Below, one piece after another: positions 17,276-25,881 of a stretch of 64,000 bases of DNA. Every line of letters starts with the position of its first letter. The stretch's first letter is position 1. The position numbers and the translations under genes were made by a program. Origin of the DNA: Agaribacter marinus (GTDB lineage Bacteria > Pseudomonadota > Gammaproteobacteria > Enterobacterales > Alteromonadaceae); NCBI RefSeq assembly GCF_030160655.1, contig NZ_BSOT01000005.1, positions 496,001 through 560,000 on the forward strand, read 5' to 3'. The notes under the pieces are model-generated. The model saw only the letters and a program-made list of their open reading frames with translations, did no database searches and was not told the origin of the DNA.

Positions 17276-18721
17276 ATGGATACGCAACACACCGCTGATA
17301 ACAAAACACTAGAGACAGCGACAACTCGTTCTCAAGATTCTAACTCGACTTCTAAGTCTGTAAAAGTACTCGAAGCAAAATATATTTTACCCTTCATTTT
17401 GGTCGGAATGTTATTTCCTTTATGGGGCTTTGCAAATGATGTGACCAACCCATTAGTAAAGGCATTTAAAGATATTTTTCTTATTTCAAATGCGCAAAGC
17501 AGTTTAGTGCAGTTTGCGTTTTATTTAGGCTACGGAATTATGGCGATCCCTGCCGCTATATTTATTCGACGCTTTTCGTATAAGTCGGGTATTGTTTTAG
17601 GGTTAGCCTTATATGCGACTGGTGCAACGCTATTTATTCCTGCGTCAATTTATATGGAATTTACTTATTTTCTGGCGGCGTTATGGATATTGACCTGTGG
17701 CTTAGCGCTCTTAGAAACCACTGCTAACCCTTACGTTTTGTCCATGGGGCATCCAGATACCGCGACTCAACGCTTAAACTTAGCGCAGGCCTTTAACCCT
17801 ATCGGATCCTTAGCTGGTATGTTTGTGGCGTCTAGTTATATATTGAGCGAGCTACAGGTTGAAGAGTTTAGAGAGCAAGAAAGGGCTGCTAATCCAGAAT
17901 ATGCTGAGATGTTGCCCTCTGCGGTCGATGGCAAACTCACAGAGGCATTATCTAATTATGCAGTCACTAATCCAGTTGAACATCAAGCCATGCAAGCGGC
18001 AGATTTAATAACGGTTAGAGGTCCTTACATCGCTATTGCTGTTATTGTGAGTGTATTATTGCTAGTGTTTTTATTTAGTAAATTGCCTAAAACTATATCC
18101 AATGACAACCCGCTGACGGTGAATGAACTCAAGCAAACATTTTTGCGTTTGATTGGTAATGGACGTTACCGAGAAGGGGTTATTGCACAAGCATTTTATG
18201 TTGGCGCACAAATTATGTGTTGGACCTTTGTGATTCACTATGGAATGACATCGGTAGGGCTTACTGCTTCAGAAGCACAGCAATACAATATGGTCGCCAT
18301 GGGGATATTCTTATGTAGTCGCTTTATTTGTACATTTTTACTTGGTTTTATACGCCCAGGAAACTTGCTGATGGTATTAGCCTTAGGTGGCGGAGTGTTA
18401 ACCTTAGGGACTATATTCATTGGTGGGATGCTTGGATTGTATTGCCTAATTGCGACGTCTGCTTGTATGTCTTTAATGTTCCCAACTATTTATGGTATTG
18501 CACTAAAAGATACAGGTGACGACGCTAGTTTAGCGTCTGCTGGTTTGGTTATGGCAATTGTTGGCGGTGCGTTAATGCCGCCATTACAAGGCACAATGAT
18601 TGACGGTGATTCGATTATCGGTAGTATACCGTCAGTGCAGACGTCCTTTGTTTTACCGTTAATATGTTTCGCTGTTATTTGTTTTTATGGTTATCGTGCT
18701 AAACATAAATACATGGTGTAG
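17276..18721 (+). CDS. fucP: FucP-type sugar:H+ symporter (probable L-galactose uptake)
   Basis: Major facilitator of the fucose/galactose/glucose:H+ symporter family, about 12 membrane segments in 481 residues, with an extended polar N-terminus of about 35. The family signature around the proton-coupling Asp is seen as PLWGFANDVTNPL (Asp55, equivalent to Asp46 of E. coli FucP), and the second key acid as ALLETTANPYV (equivalent to Glu135). E. coli FucP carries L-fucose and also L-galactose, which fits the pathway genes around it. There is an extra hydrophilic loop (about 200-245) between the halves. Divergent from uxaA and followed by a terminator. Confidence 0.87.
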   Translation: MDTQHTADNKTLETATTRSQDSNSTSKSVKVLEAKYILPFILVGMLFPLWGFANDVTNPLVKAFKDIFLISNAQSSLVQFAFYLGYGIMAIPAAIFIRRFSYKSGIVLGLALYATGATLFIPASIYMEFTYFLAALWILTCGLALLETTANPYVLSMGHPDTATQRLNLAQAFNPIGSLAGMFVASSYILSELQVEEFREQERAANPEYAEMLPSAVDGKLTEALSNYAVTNPVEHQAMQAADLITVRGPYIAIAVIVSVLLLVFLFSKLPKTISNDNPLTVNELKQTFLRLIGNGRYREGVIAQAFYVGAQIMCWTFVIHYGMTSVGLTASEAQQYNMVAMGIFLCSRFICTFLLGFIRPGNLLMVLALGGGVLTLGTIFIGGMLGLYCLIATSACMSLMFPTIYGIALKDTGDDASLASAGLVMAIVGGALMPPLQGTMIDGDSIIGSIPSVQTSFVLPLICFAVICFYGYRAKHKYMV

Positions 18722-18755
18722 CGCGTCCAGTTAAACATTATTTCTCATATTAAAG

Positions 18756-18784
18756 CGATGTCCTTGTAGGGCATCGTTTTTTTT
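18756..18784 (+). terminator. Intrinsic terminator after fucP
   Basis: CGATGTCC - TTGTA - GGGCATCG forms a stem with one G-T pair, followed by eight T, 35 bases past the fucP stop. Confidence 0.82.
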
Positions 18785-18815
18785 GTGTAAAGCGTCTTCT
18801 GATACGAGGATATTC

Positions 18816-19304
18816 ATGACAAAAACTGTTATTTTTGGTAATTCAGGTTCGGGTAAGTCTACGCTCGCGTCAACCATTGCTAAACAAAAGCTAATTGCTC
18901 ACTTGGATTTGGACACCATTGCATGGGAGCCAAGTTCACCGCCCGTGCGCCGTTCAATTCGCGACGCCCGAAATCAAATTGGTCGATTCCTAAAGAGCAA
19001 TGCGTCGTGGGTTGTAGAAGGGTGTTATTCTGATTTGCTTGAAATAGTATTGCCTGAAGCGTCAAACATCATTTATCTCAACCTTTCCACTGACGCTTGC
19101 ATTGAGAACGCTAAATCACGGCCGTGGGAACCTCATAAATATAAATCTAAGGAAGTACAAGACGCTAATTTGAATATGCTTATTGACTGGATAAAGGAAT
19201 ATCCACACCGAACTGATACTTTCAGTCGCTCAGAACACGAAAGATTGTTTAAGTTATTTGATGGCCCCAAAGTAATGTACTCTTCGAATGAACATATTGC
19301 GTAA
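18816..19304 (+). CDS. P-loop kinase-like NTPase
   Basis: 162-residue adenylate-kinase/shikimate-kinase-like protein of the kind annotated as AAA-family ATPase or topology modulation protein. The Walker A motif GNSGSGKST is at residues 7-15, LDLDTIAWEP follows, and WVVEGCYSDLLE is a Walker B-like lid region. The ATG at 18816 has an ideal RBS (GAGGA, 6 bases upstream), so the longer reading from a TTG at 18783 is rejected because it would start inside the fucP terminator. Substrate unknown; no clear link to its neighbours. Confidence 0.75.
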   Translation: MTKTVIFGNSGSGKSTLASTIAKQKLIAHLDLDTIAWEPSSPPVRRSIRDARNQIGRFLKSNASWVVEGCYSDLLEIVLPEASNIIYLNLSTDACIENAKSRPWEPHKYKSKEVQDANLNMLIDWIKEYPHRTDTFSRSEHERLFKLFDGPKVMYSSNEHIA

Positions 19305-19318
19305 AGAGTAATATAAAG

Positions 19319-19343
19319 AAGGCGCATCAAATGATGCGCCTTT
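19319..19343. terminator. Bidirectional intrinsic terminator
   Basis: AAGGCGCATC - AAAT - GATGCGCCTT is a perfect 10-bp stem with a 4-base loop, between the convergent kinase-like (+) and TonB-dependent receptor (-) genes. Confidence 0.85.
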
Positions 19344-19365
19344 GCCAATCTAAGGGAGAACGTTC

Positions 19366-21747
19366 TTAGAACTTATAGGCAAACTTTGCATTCCAATGAC
19401 GTGGTAACTCTGGCAACACAATTTGAGTACCGAATAGGTCAGGGAAGTTAGAACGGAAGTAATCTTCGTTCGTTGCATTTTTGAGTGTGAAGTTAAGACT
19501 CCAATCATCTGTTTCATAAGACATGCCTGCATTCACCAATGTGTAAGCGGGCAGTGTTAACGCACCAGAAAAGCCAGAAGCTACTTCGTCCACATCAACA
19601 ATACTCAGACTTGTTGCAAACCCATTTTGGAAATCATAAGTAGCGGTAAGAGAGTATATGTTCTCAGGTATACCCGCTTTGACTGCACTAGTATTGTTGT
19701 ATGCAGCGTTTCCATTAGGTGTACCACCGAAGAAGATTGATGGATCTGCAATCAATGGGAAGTCTTCTGCACCCAAGAAGCTAAATTGGAAACCTCCGCC
19801 ATCAACAACCGTAAGGTTAACGACTTCAACTTGGGTATAACCAGCGGTAACGACTAGTTGCTCATTAACAACCCAACGTAACTCAACTTCAGTACCTTCA
19901 TTATTTGTGGTGTTGTTGGTGACCGTTGATTGGGCATTGATGTCTGTTCTTTCCTGTTCGTAAACAGAAATAGCAAAGTAAAGACTATCATCTAAGAAAG
20001 AGCCTTTAACACCGTATTCAAATAGTTCCGAAGTATCAAAAAAGCCACCTGGAATATTTTCGACATCAATATTGGCACCTTGACCCGCAATAATGGTTGA
20101 TTGCTCAGCAATGGTAATGTACGGAATTAAGCCAAAAGGTGTTTTGTAAGACACACTGGCATTCCAAGACGTACCATTTTCAGAATCTTCGGCATACACG
20201 TCATCTGAACCACCAAACAGCGTTAATCCACCTGGTGTCGTGCTCTCTACATCAACAGAGTCATATCGAACGCCTAGAACAAAGTTAAGGCCCCACTCCC
20301 AAGTAAGATCTGTCATTGCAGCAATACCAAGGTTTAAATACTTACCATCATCGTAGTTAGAAAATTGATTGTCGATACGTGTGGCAAGTAAACGTCTATC
20401 AAGCGCAGTTGATGGGCCGGTTAAGTCTCGGCGATCGAAGTATTCGTTAATAAAGTCATCACCACTTCTAAAATCGGTATAACGAAGTGATGGTGAAATT
20501 TGTACTTGGCCATATAAATCGCCGGATTCAAAGTCGAAAGACGCAATAAACTTCTCTTCAAATACAAAAGCGTCATGGAATTGAGAAAAACCATAGGCAT
20601 TTTCATTCAGGTTTTGGTATTCCTCATAGAACATCTGGTTTTTAAATTCCCAACCCGAGTCGGTATAATAAATGGCGTCAAAATAAAGCGTTGTCACTTC
20701 ATTTTCTAGCACGTCGTCGGCCGCGATAAGTGTTTGATCTCGACCTAATTGCGTTGTGCCTACGCCAACTAACGCAAGCGATTCACCAAAGCTGCTACCA
20801 TCTTCGGTCAACGGGTTATCTACGCCGACAAATAAACCACCAGCAAAATACTCAAAGTGTGATATTGAGCCATCGCCGTCGGCGTCCAATGGGCGCGCGT
20901 TACCCGTAATATACGTACCGTTATCAATTAAGTCTTGTGTCGCACGGTTCCAACCCGCGTTTTGGTTGCCATCGTATTTGTGGTACATACCACCAAATTC
21001 AATACTAAGGTTGTCGGTGAGATCCATATCAAATGCGGCCTGAATGACCGTTTGGTCTGTCTCACTGTTGCGATAGAAACTGTCAGAGTTTTCAATTTCT
21101 CCGTATAAGTAATAACCAAAATCTTTGCTACCTATTTTGGAAGGGCCACCCACTTCAGCGGTAATTACGTTTTTATCCCACGTACCCGTCGTATATGACA
21201 AAGCGCCTGTGGGCTCTTCTAAATATTCACCTCGACCTACTTTGGCCGATTTTGGGTTGAAGTTTAGGTAACCACCTATTTTGGCTGGGCCGTATATTGG
21301 CGACGCAGGGCCACGAACAATATCTACTCGGCTTGATGCGCCAATGGGAGTAGGGTAGTTGCCTGGGTTATCTAAGCGTCGAACACCTCTAAAGTATGTT
21401 TCTCCGGGTGTACCGCGGACATCCAATGAACCTGCTACACCAAAAAATGACTGGGTAAATGTGCCTGGCGTAAAAGCTACCAACTCATCAATATCTGACA
21501 CGTTAAAACGCGTTAATTGTGCTTCAGAAATGGTAGAAGCAGAGCGTGGCGTTTCCAAAATAGACTTACCAAAACCGAATACAGATTCTACATCTTGTCC
21601 TGGCAGACTGCCTAAAGAGCCTGTGACTTCGATCCGCTCGACTAATTCAGTATCTTCAGCTTCTTGTGCATTGATTGACGTTGAAATTAAACTGATACTG
21701 GCAAGTGCAATCGCCAATCGACTGCGTTTAAATTTATGTGTATTCAC
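19366..21747 (-). CDS. TonB-dependent outer-membrane receptor
   Basis: 793-residue outer-membrane active transporter. A signal peptide (cut near SINA-QEA, about residue 27) is followed by a TonB-box-like region (RIEVTGS), the plug domain (about 55-190, with LDVRGTPGETYFRG and VDIVRGPASPIYGP), and a 22-strand barrel ending in the aromatic terminus AKFAYKF. The GTG start has AGAGGA 6 bases upstream. The gene lies 409 bases downstream of the ureide-like operon on the same strand and has its own leader. I see no Fur-box-like sequence in that leader, so iron regulation is not supported. The substrate may be a ureide or purine-type nutrient or a saccharide; position alone does not decide. Confidence 0.9.
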   Translation of the reverse strand: MNTHKFKRSRLAIALASISLISTSINAQEAEDTELVERIEVTGSLGSLPGQDVESVFGFGKSILETPRSASTISEAQLTRFNVSDIDELVAFTPGTFTQSFFGVAGSLDVRGTPGETYFRGVRRLDNPGNYPTPIGASSRVDIVRGPASPIYGPAKIGGYLNFNPKSAKVGRGEYLEEPTGALSYTTGTWDKNVITAEVGGPSKIGSKDFGYYLYGEIENSDSFYRNSETDQTVIQAAFDMDLTDNLSIEFGGMYHKYDGNQNAGWNRATQDLIDNGTYITGNARPLDADGDGSISHFEYFAGGLFVGVDNPLTEDGSSFGESLALVGVGTTQLGRDQTLIAADDVLENEVTTLYFDAIYYTDSGWEFKNQMFYEEYQNLNENAYGFSQFHDAFVFEEKFIASFDFESGDLYGQVQISPSLRYTDFRSGDDFINEYFDRRDLTGPSTALDRRLLATRIDNQFSNYDDGKYLNLGIAAMTDLTWEWGLNFVLGVRYDSVDVESTTPGGLTLFGGSDDVYAEDSENGTSWNASVSYKTPFGLIPYITIAEQSTIIAGQGANIDVENIPGGFFDTSELFEYGVKGSFLDDSLYFAISVYEQERTDINAQSTVTNNTTNNEGTEVELRWVVNEQLVVTAGYTQVEVVNLTVVDGGGFQFSFLGAEDFPLIADPSIFFGGTPNGNAAYNNTSAVKAGIPENIYSLTATYDFQNGFATSLSIVDVDEVASGFSGALTLPAYTLVNAGMSYETDDWSLNFTLKNATNEDYFRSNFPDLFGTQIVLPELPRHWNAKFAYKF

Positions 21748-22155
21748 GTTATTCCTCTTGAATGTGTCTAGTCTGGTGACTTATTGCGAGTGACAAGCTT
21801 GGTTTCTTAAATTTGGCATGTCAAACGCGAATGAACTAATCCATTGTGTTGGTTTCCTAATTACTGTGTTTGTATAGCAGATAGAATGCCAAATAGTTGT
21901 ACAAATGGTCAGGATTTTGGATTTTATAAGTTATTGAAATTTAAAATATAAAAATGACAATACGATTATGTAACAAAAATATCACACGGAATTTTGTATG
22001 TGCGAGTAATGTTGCACTTTTTTAGGGAGGTTGATTTGTGTTTTTGGTGCAGGCCTCGTGAGCAAGCGAATGAACGCTTCCTCTTGAGGCTCAATGTGTT
22101 TTTCTACCAGAAAATGAAATGCGAGGAGTACAGCAAAGATCAACAAGCCCTAGTA
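21748..22155. other. Leader region of the TonB-receptor gene containing a repeat-element copy
   Basis: This 408-base gap holds the receptor promoter (within about 21750-21990) and, between about 22020 and 22152, a hairpin-rich element whose right end matches the repeat upstream of fur (listed separately). The short reading frame across it is not credible as a gene. Confidence 0.45.
22022..22152. repeat. Dispersed repeat element, copy 1 (degenerate left end)
   Basis: The right end at 22128-22152 matches 34862-34886 in 24 of 25 positions and ends in CAAAGATCAACAAGCCCTA. About 130 bases to the left is TTTAGGG, a decayed match to the other terminus. The interior (about 22060-22105) folds into a hairpin with AAGCG-AATGAA-CGCTT at its tip and CTC/GAG further out. 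The copies differ inside and agree at the end, as small non-autonomous repeats do. Confidence 0.5.
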
Positions 22156-22533
22156 TTAGCTAAGGTCAATGCCATCGGGTACTGTCACAAAAATTGAATG
22201 CCTAACTTCATTGTTTAAGGCTTTGCTACAATGTCCATCACCTTCAGTATCTTCGAGTAGTAATATATCACCTCCGCTGAAGATCTTCTTTTCACCTGAT
22301 GAAACTGTGAATTCGGCGCTGCCTTTTAAAATAAACATCAATTGCCTGGCGGGCGCGGGGTGCCATTTGAAATCATAATCTGCAGGTGTTTCTCTAAAAA
22401 TGACTTTTCCAGCGTTGAATTTTTCTGACAATAGGCCGATCGGGCCGCCATCAGACAATGCCACCTTTACTTCACCGAAGTGACTTTTTCCTTCTTTGTC
22501 GTTGTAGATTCTTGGTATACAAATAGTTGTCAT
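22156..22533 (-). CDS. Small cupin-domain protein
   Basis: 125-residue single-domain cupin. The beta-barrel motif is visible as WHPAPARQLMFILKGSAEFTV, with GGDILLLEDTEGDGH as the second motif. The first metal-binding segment is degenerate (H-P-A-P-A-R-Q rather than HxH), so metal binding is uncertain. It is the last gene of the amidase-to-cupin operon: its start follows the M20-enzyme stop by one base. It is too short to be the bicupin ureidoglycine aminohydrolase (AllE, about 260 residues), but could act on or sense the same type of compound. Confidence 0.75.
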   Translation of the reverse strand: MTTICIPRIYNDKEGKSHFGEVKVALSDGGPIGLLSEKFNAGKVIFRETPADYDFKWHPAPARQLMFILKGSAEFTVSSGEKKIFSGGDILLLEDTEGDGHCSKALNNEVRHSIFVTVPDGIDLS

Positions 22534-22534
22534 T

Positions 22535-23794
22535 TTATGCTACCTCAGGCGTATTAGTGTAAGAATTTGCGGAAAGTTGCTGCATGAAGTCATCAAAAAC
22601 GCCCAGCGTCGTAGCAACGTCATTTACGTCAATCGCTTCTTTGGGGTTATGACTGATGCCTTTTTCACAGCGAGTAAATAGCATGGCGACAGGACAAAGT
22701 TCAGCCATTGCCATCGCATCGTGACCTGCGCCGGAAAATAAGGTCATGGGTGAAATACCTTGGCTAACAATGGCATTTTCGAGTGTTTTTTGTAGGCGCG
22801 GATCACATGTTACCGCTGGCGCACTATGTGTTTCTTCATATGTAACCGTTATGCCTCTGCGCTTCCCAATCTCCTGGCATTTACATAATATTTGATTGAC
22901 GACAATGTCGCGAAGTGCATCGTCGTCGCTACGGATGTCTAAGCTAAATGTAGTATTTCCAGAAATCACATTGACGCCATTTGGACTGTTATCTAATTTA
23001 CCAACAGTGGCAACTAGGCCAGCATCTGTTGCCTGATTTTCGATATCTAAAATCATTTCACTTGCGGCAACTAAGGTGTCTTGCCTCAATTGCATAGGTA
23101 CAGTGCCGGCGTGACCTGCACAACCTGCCAAAGAAAACTTAAATCGCCTCGCGCCAGCGATTGCATTTACAATGCCAACAGGTAGATCGTTTGCCTCTAA
23201 TACCGGGCCTTGTTCAATGTGTATTTCAAAGTAACCAAGAATATTGTGTGGTGACAACTCGGCGTTTTTTACATTGTCAAATGACAGGCCAAATGTCTGC
23301 AATGCTTGGGCGAGTTTAACGTTATGTACATCACGCAGCTCTGCCCATTCTGCTTGCCACTTTCCTGTTAACGCGCGGCTTCCAAGTAGAGTGGATCCAA
23401 AACGCGTGCCTTCTTCGTCACCAAAACCAATAACATCAATATGGAATGGAAACTTGATATTCTGCTGGTGACAATATTGTAAGAAAACTAGCGGTAAAAC
23501 GACGCCCAACATGCCATCATACTTTCCGCCATTAGGCACAGTGTCTAAATGACTGCCAATTAAGAAACGGGGCGCATCTATATCGTCACATGGGTAGCGC
23601 GCCCAAAAATTGCCCGCAGTATCCTGCCAAGATTGCATACCTGCATTTCGTGCCCATTGTGCGGAAAGGTCGTTCGCTAGACGATGTTCTTGGCTCAAAT
23701 AACGCCGGTCAATATAATCAATAGATTGGCTTATTTTGCCTAAGTCATCGCAATAATCCATCACACGCTGAGCTAATTCAGCATAGTGCGTCAT
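22535..23794 (-). CDS. M20-family amidohydrolase, allantoate amidohydrolase-like (AllC/HpxK)
   Basis: 419-residue dinuclear-zinc hydrolase of the allantoate amidohydrolase / N-carbamoyl-L-amino-acid hydrolase family, which releases ammonia and CO2 from ureido groups. Metal-site motifs are GSHLDTVPNGGKYDG (His82, Asp93), FGDEEGTRF (Glu127/128), HIEQGPVLE and the late GAGHDAMAMA. Its start overlaps the stop of the upstream aminotransferase by one base (TAATG), with a GAGGAG ribosome site, implying translational coupling. Beside PucG/HpxJ and HpxW-like genes, conversion of allantoate to ureidoglycine is the best guess. A carbamoylase role on another N-carbamoyl compound remains possible, since no allantoinase is in the window. 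Confidence 0.82.
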   Translation of the reverse strand: MTHYAELAQRVMDYCDDLGKISQSIDYIDRRYLSQEHRLANDLSAQWARNAGMQSWQDTAGNFWARYPCDDIDAPRFLIGSHLDTVPNGGKYDGMLGVVLPLVFLQYCHQQNIKFPFHIDVIGFGDEEGTRFGSTLLGSRALTGKWQAEWAELRDVHNVKLAQALQTFGLSFDNVKNAELSPHNILGYFEIHIEQGPVLEANDLPVGIVNAIAGARRFKFSLAGCAGHAGTVPMQLRQDTLVAASEMILDIENQATDAGLVATVGKLDNSPNGVNVISGNTTFSLDIRSDDDALRDIVVNQILCKCQEIGKRRGITVTYEETHSAPAVTCDPRLQKTLENAIVSQGISPMTLFSGAGHDAMAMAELCPVAMLFTRCEKGISHNPKEAIDVNDVATTLGVFDDFMQQLSANSYTNTPEVA

Positions 23795-25047
23795 TATTTC
23801 TCCTCATCTGTGTTTTTTGCTGTTGAATGTTCAGATGCATACACGGCATAAGCGTTGTCAACCGCTTCACCTAGTGGCATCGCGTGTCCATTTCTACGTA
23901 ATACTGTTTCTAATGATTGTAAAGTTTGATACACAGCATCTGGCCTTGCGTTGTAGCCCATTGTGCCAATTCGCCATATTTTGCCTTGTAGAGGGCCAAA
24001 ACTTGTACCAATTTCAATATTAAAATCGTGCAGCATTTGATGACGTATAGTTTCGCCGTCTACACAATCAGGTATATATACGCCCACAACATTGTGCATT
24101 TTGTGCGCCAAATCACCAAATGGCATTAGGTTTAGCGCTTTTACGCCAGCCAACATAGCGTCGCCAGCGACTTTGTGACGAACGATAGTATTTTCAATGC
24201 CTTCTTCAATTAAATTTATTGCGCACTCTCTTGCACAATAGAGCATCGACGCTGCCTCAGTATGGTGATTAAGTCGCTCGCTACCCCAATAATCCATGAT
24301 CATGGGTAAATCAAAGTAATTTGAGCGGATACGAGAGGATTTTCCATTTTCATGATGACTGCTACGAATGCCAGCTTCGACATGACGACGCTTGCCCACT
24401 AACTCTACATAGCGTTCATTTAATGTGATTGGCGCACTACCTGACGGCCCGCCCAGACATTTTTGTAAACCAACAGACACGGCGTCTAGCTGCCATTTGT
24501 CAGTTTCGAAAGGGTTGCCGCCAATAGAGGCGGTCGCGTCGCTATAAAACAGTACATCATGGCGCCGACAAATTTCACCCAAATGTTCAAGCGGTTGTAA
24601 CATGGTGGTTGATGTATCACCTTGCACAATGGCAAGCATTTTTGGCTGAACACGTTTAATCGCGTCTTCAATTTGTTCTGGGGTAAATACTTGTCCCCAT
24701 TCTACTTCGATAGTGTGGACATCTGCGTCGCAACGCTCGGCGATTTCAGCTAACAAGTGACCAAAGCGTCCAAAAATAGGTACTAGCACTTTGTCGCCAG
24801 GTTCGATTGCAGACACCAGTACTGCCTCTATCCCAGCTCTTGAGGTGCCGTCGACCAAAAAGGTTTGTTTGTTTTGCGTCATAAAAACCTGACGATATAA
24901 GGCCATCACTTCGTTCATGTATCCGGTCATCACCGGATCATACTGACCAACTAACTGAGTCGACATTGCTGTAAGTACACGCGGGTAACAATTTATGGGG
25001 CCGGGTCCCATGAGCAAACGAGGGGGGGGAGATAATGTTTTCATCAT
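23794..25047 (-). CDS. pucG: Class V aminotransferase, ureidoglycine-glyoxylate aminotransferase-like (PucG/HpxJ)
   Basis: 417-residue PLP enzyme closely resembling B. subtilis PucG as I recall it: LLMGPGPINCYPRVL, DGTSRAGIEAVL, then PIFGRFGHLLAEIAER, EVEWGQVF, and the PLP lysine in GLQKCLGGPSG at about Lys196. PucG-type enzymes transaminate (S)-ureidoglycine, giving oxalurate and an amino acid; the Klebsiella equivalent HpxJ works in urate catabolism. It lies 6 bases after the TauE/SafE gene and overlaps the M20 gene by one base. Alanine-glyoxylate or serine-pyruvate activity is the main alternative, but the operon content favours a ureide role. Confidence 0.85.
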   Translation of the reverse strand: MMKTLSPPPRLLMGPGPINCYPRVLTAMSTQLVGQYDPVMTGYMNEVMALYRQVFMTQNKQTFLVDGTSRAGIEAVLVSAIEPGDKVLVPIFGRFGHLLAEIAERCDADVHTIEVEWGQVFTPEQIEDAIKRVQPKMLAIVQGDTSTTMLQPLEHLGEICRRHDVLFYSDATASIGGNPFETDKWQLDAVSVGLQKCLGGPSGSAPITLNERYVELVGKRRHVEAGIRSSHHENGKSSRIRSNYFDLPMIMDYWGSERLNHHTEAASMLYCARECAINLIEEGIENTIVRHKVAGDAMLAGVKALNLMPFGDLAHKMHNVVGVYIPDCVDGETIRHQMLHDFNIEIGTSFGPLQGKIWRIGTMGYNARPDAVYQTLQSLETVLRRNGHAMPLGEAVDNAYAVYASEHSTAKNTDEEK

Positions 25048-25053
25048 TTAGTC

Positions 25054-25872
25054 CTATAAAAAGAGTTGGCCGAGCATACGTACACCAGTGATCATTAATA
25101 CCACCGCAAATATTTTCTTTAACTTTTGCGCATCGAGTTTGTTGGCAAGAGAAGCCCCTAACGGCGCAAATAATACAGTCAGTGGCACGATACAAATGAA
25201 GCCGATAAGGTTTACTAGGCCAAAGGTGCCAAAAGGTGCGTCGATAGGCGTTGTGCCGACAACTAGCATGGTAAACGCGGCAGGAAGTGAAATAAGTAAA
25301 CCAACGGCAGCGGCCGTCCCAACCGCTTTGTGCGCGGGGTAATTGCAAAAAGTGAGAATGGGTACAGTTAAGGTACCGCCACCAATACCAACAAGCGAGC
25401 TAAATAGCCCGACGTTTGTCGCCATGACGGATTGCCCTGCTGTACCAGGCAACTGTTGTACCAACGGTTTTTTGCTGCCAAATAGCATATTAAGTGCAGA
25501 CAATGTGGCGATTACGCCAAATAACATGGTTAACCAGTTTCCATCTATGCGTGTCACTAGCCAGCTACCTACAAGCACGCCAGCAAGGATAAATGGTCCC
25601 CAGACTTTAAGTAAGCTAAAGTCTACGTTGCCTTTTGCACTATGCGCCTTAATGGAACTAACTGAAGTAGGAACAATTGTCGCTAAAGATGTTGCGGTAG
25701 CGATTACCATGGCCGACTCAGGAGATACACCGAAGGCCTGAAACAAAAAATATAATACTGGTACAATTACAATCCCCCCGCCTACACCGAGCAGACCAGC
25801 TAATAGACCAGCAAATACGCCGGTGCACATGAGCGCCAGTATGGTTGGGATATTTTCAATAATAAAATCCAT
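25054..25872 (-). CDS. TauE/SafE-family membrane permease
   Basis: 272-residue inner-membrane protein with about 8 hydrophobic segments in two repeats, each opening with a glycine-rich stretch (LAGLLGVGGGIVIVPVL near residue 25; LVGIGGGTLTVPILT near 160), the hallmark of the TauE/SafE (sulfite exporter) family. Such proteins move small organic or sulfur-containing anions. Sitting fourth from last in the ureide-like operon, 9 bases from the GGT-like gene, it may export or import an acidic intermediate such as oxalate, oxamate or oxalurate; that substrate is inference. Confidence 0.85.
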   Translation of the reverse strand: MDFIIENIPTILALMCTGVFAGLLAGLLGVGGGIVIVPVLYFLFQAFGVSPESAMVIATATSLATIVPTSVSSIKAHSAKGNVDFSLLKVWGPFILAGVLVGSWLVTRIDGNWLTMLFGVIATLSALNMLFGSKKPLVQQLPGTAGQSVMATNVGLFSSLVGIGGGTLTVPILTFCNYPAHKAVGTAAAVGLLISLPAAFTMLVVGTTPIDAPFGTFGLVNLIGFICIVPLTVLFAPLGASLANKLDAQKLKKIFAVVLMITGVRMLGQLFL

Positions 25873-25881
25873 TAAAATGCC

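Noticed and set aside
12625-18721. Reading the block as an L-fucose catabolic cluster
   Set aside because: FucP and the lactonase would fit, but an LgoD-type 5-dehydrogenase plus UxaA-type dehydratase require a C6 hydroxyl, and the aldo/keto reductase follows L-galactose dehydrogenase. No fuconate dehydratase, fucose isomerase or fuculokinase is present.
21748-21990. Fur-box in front of the TonB-dependent receptor
   Set aside because: No GATAATGATAATCATTATC-like sequence was found; AT-rich stretches alone are not evidence.
21994-22197. A 67-codon frame across the repeat near 22.1 kb
   Set aside because: It runs through hairpin repeats into the 3' end of the cupin gene, has no ribosome site and its translation shows no protein-like pattern.
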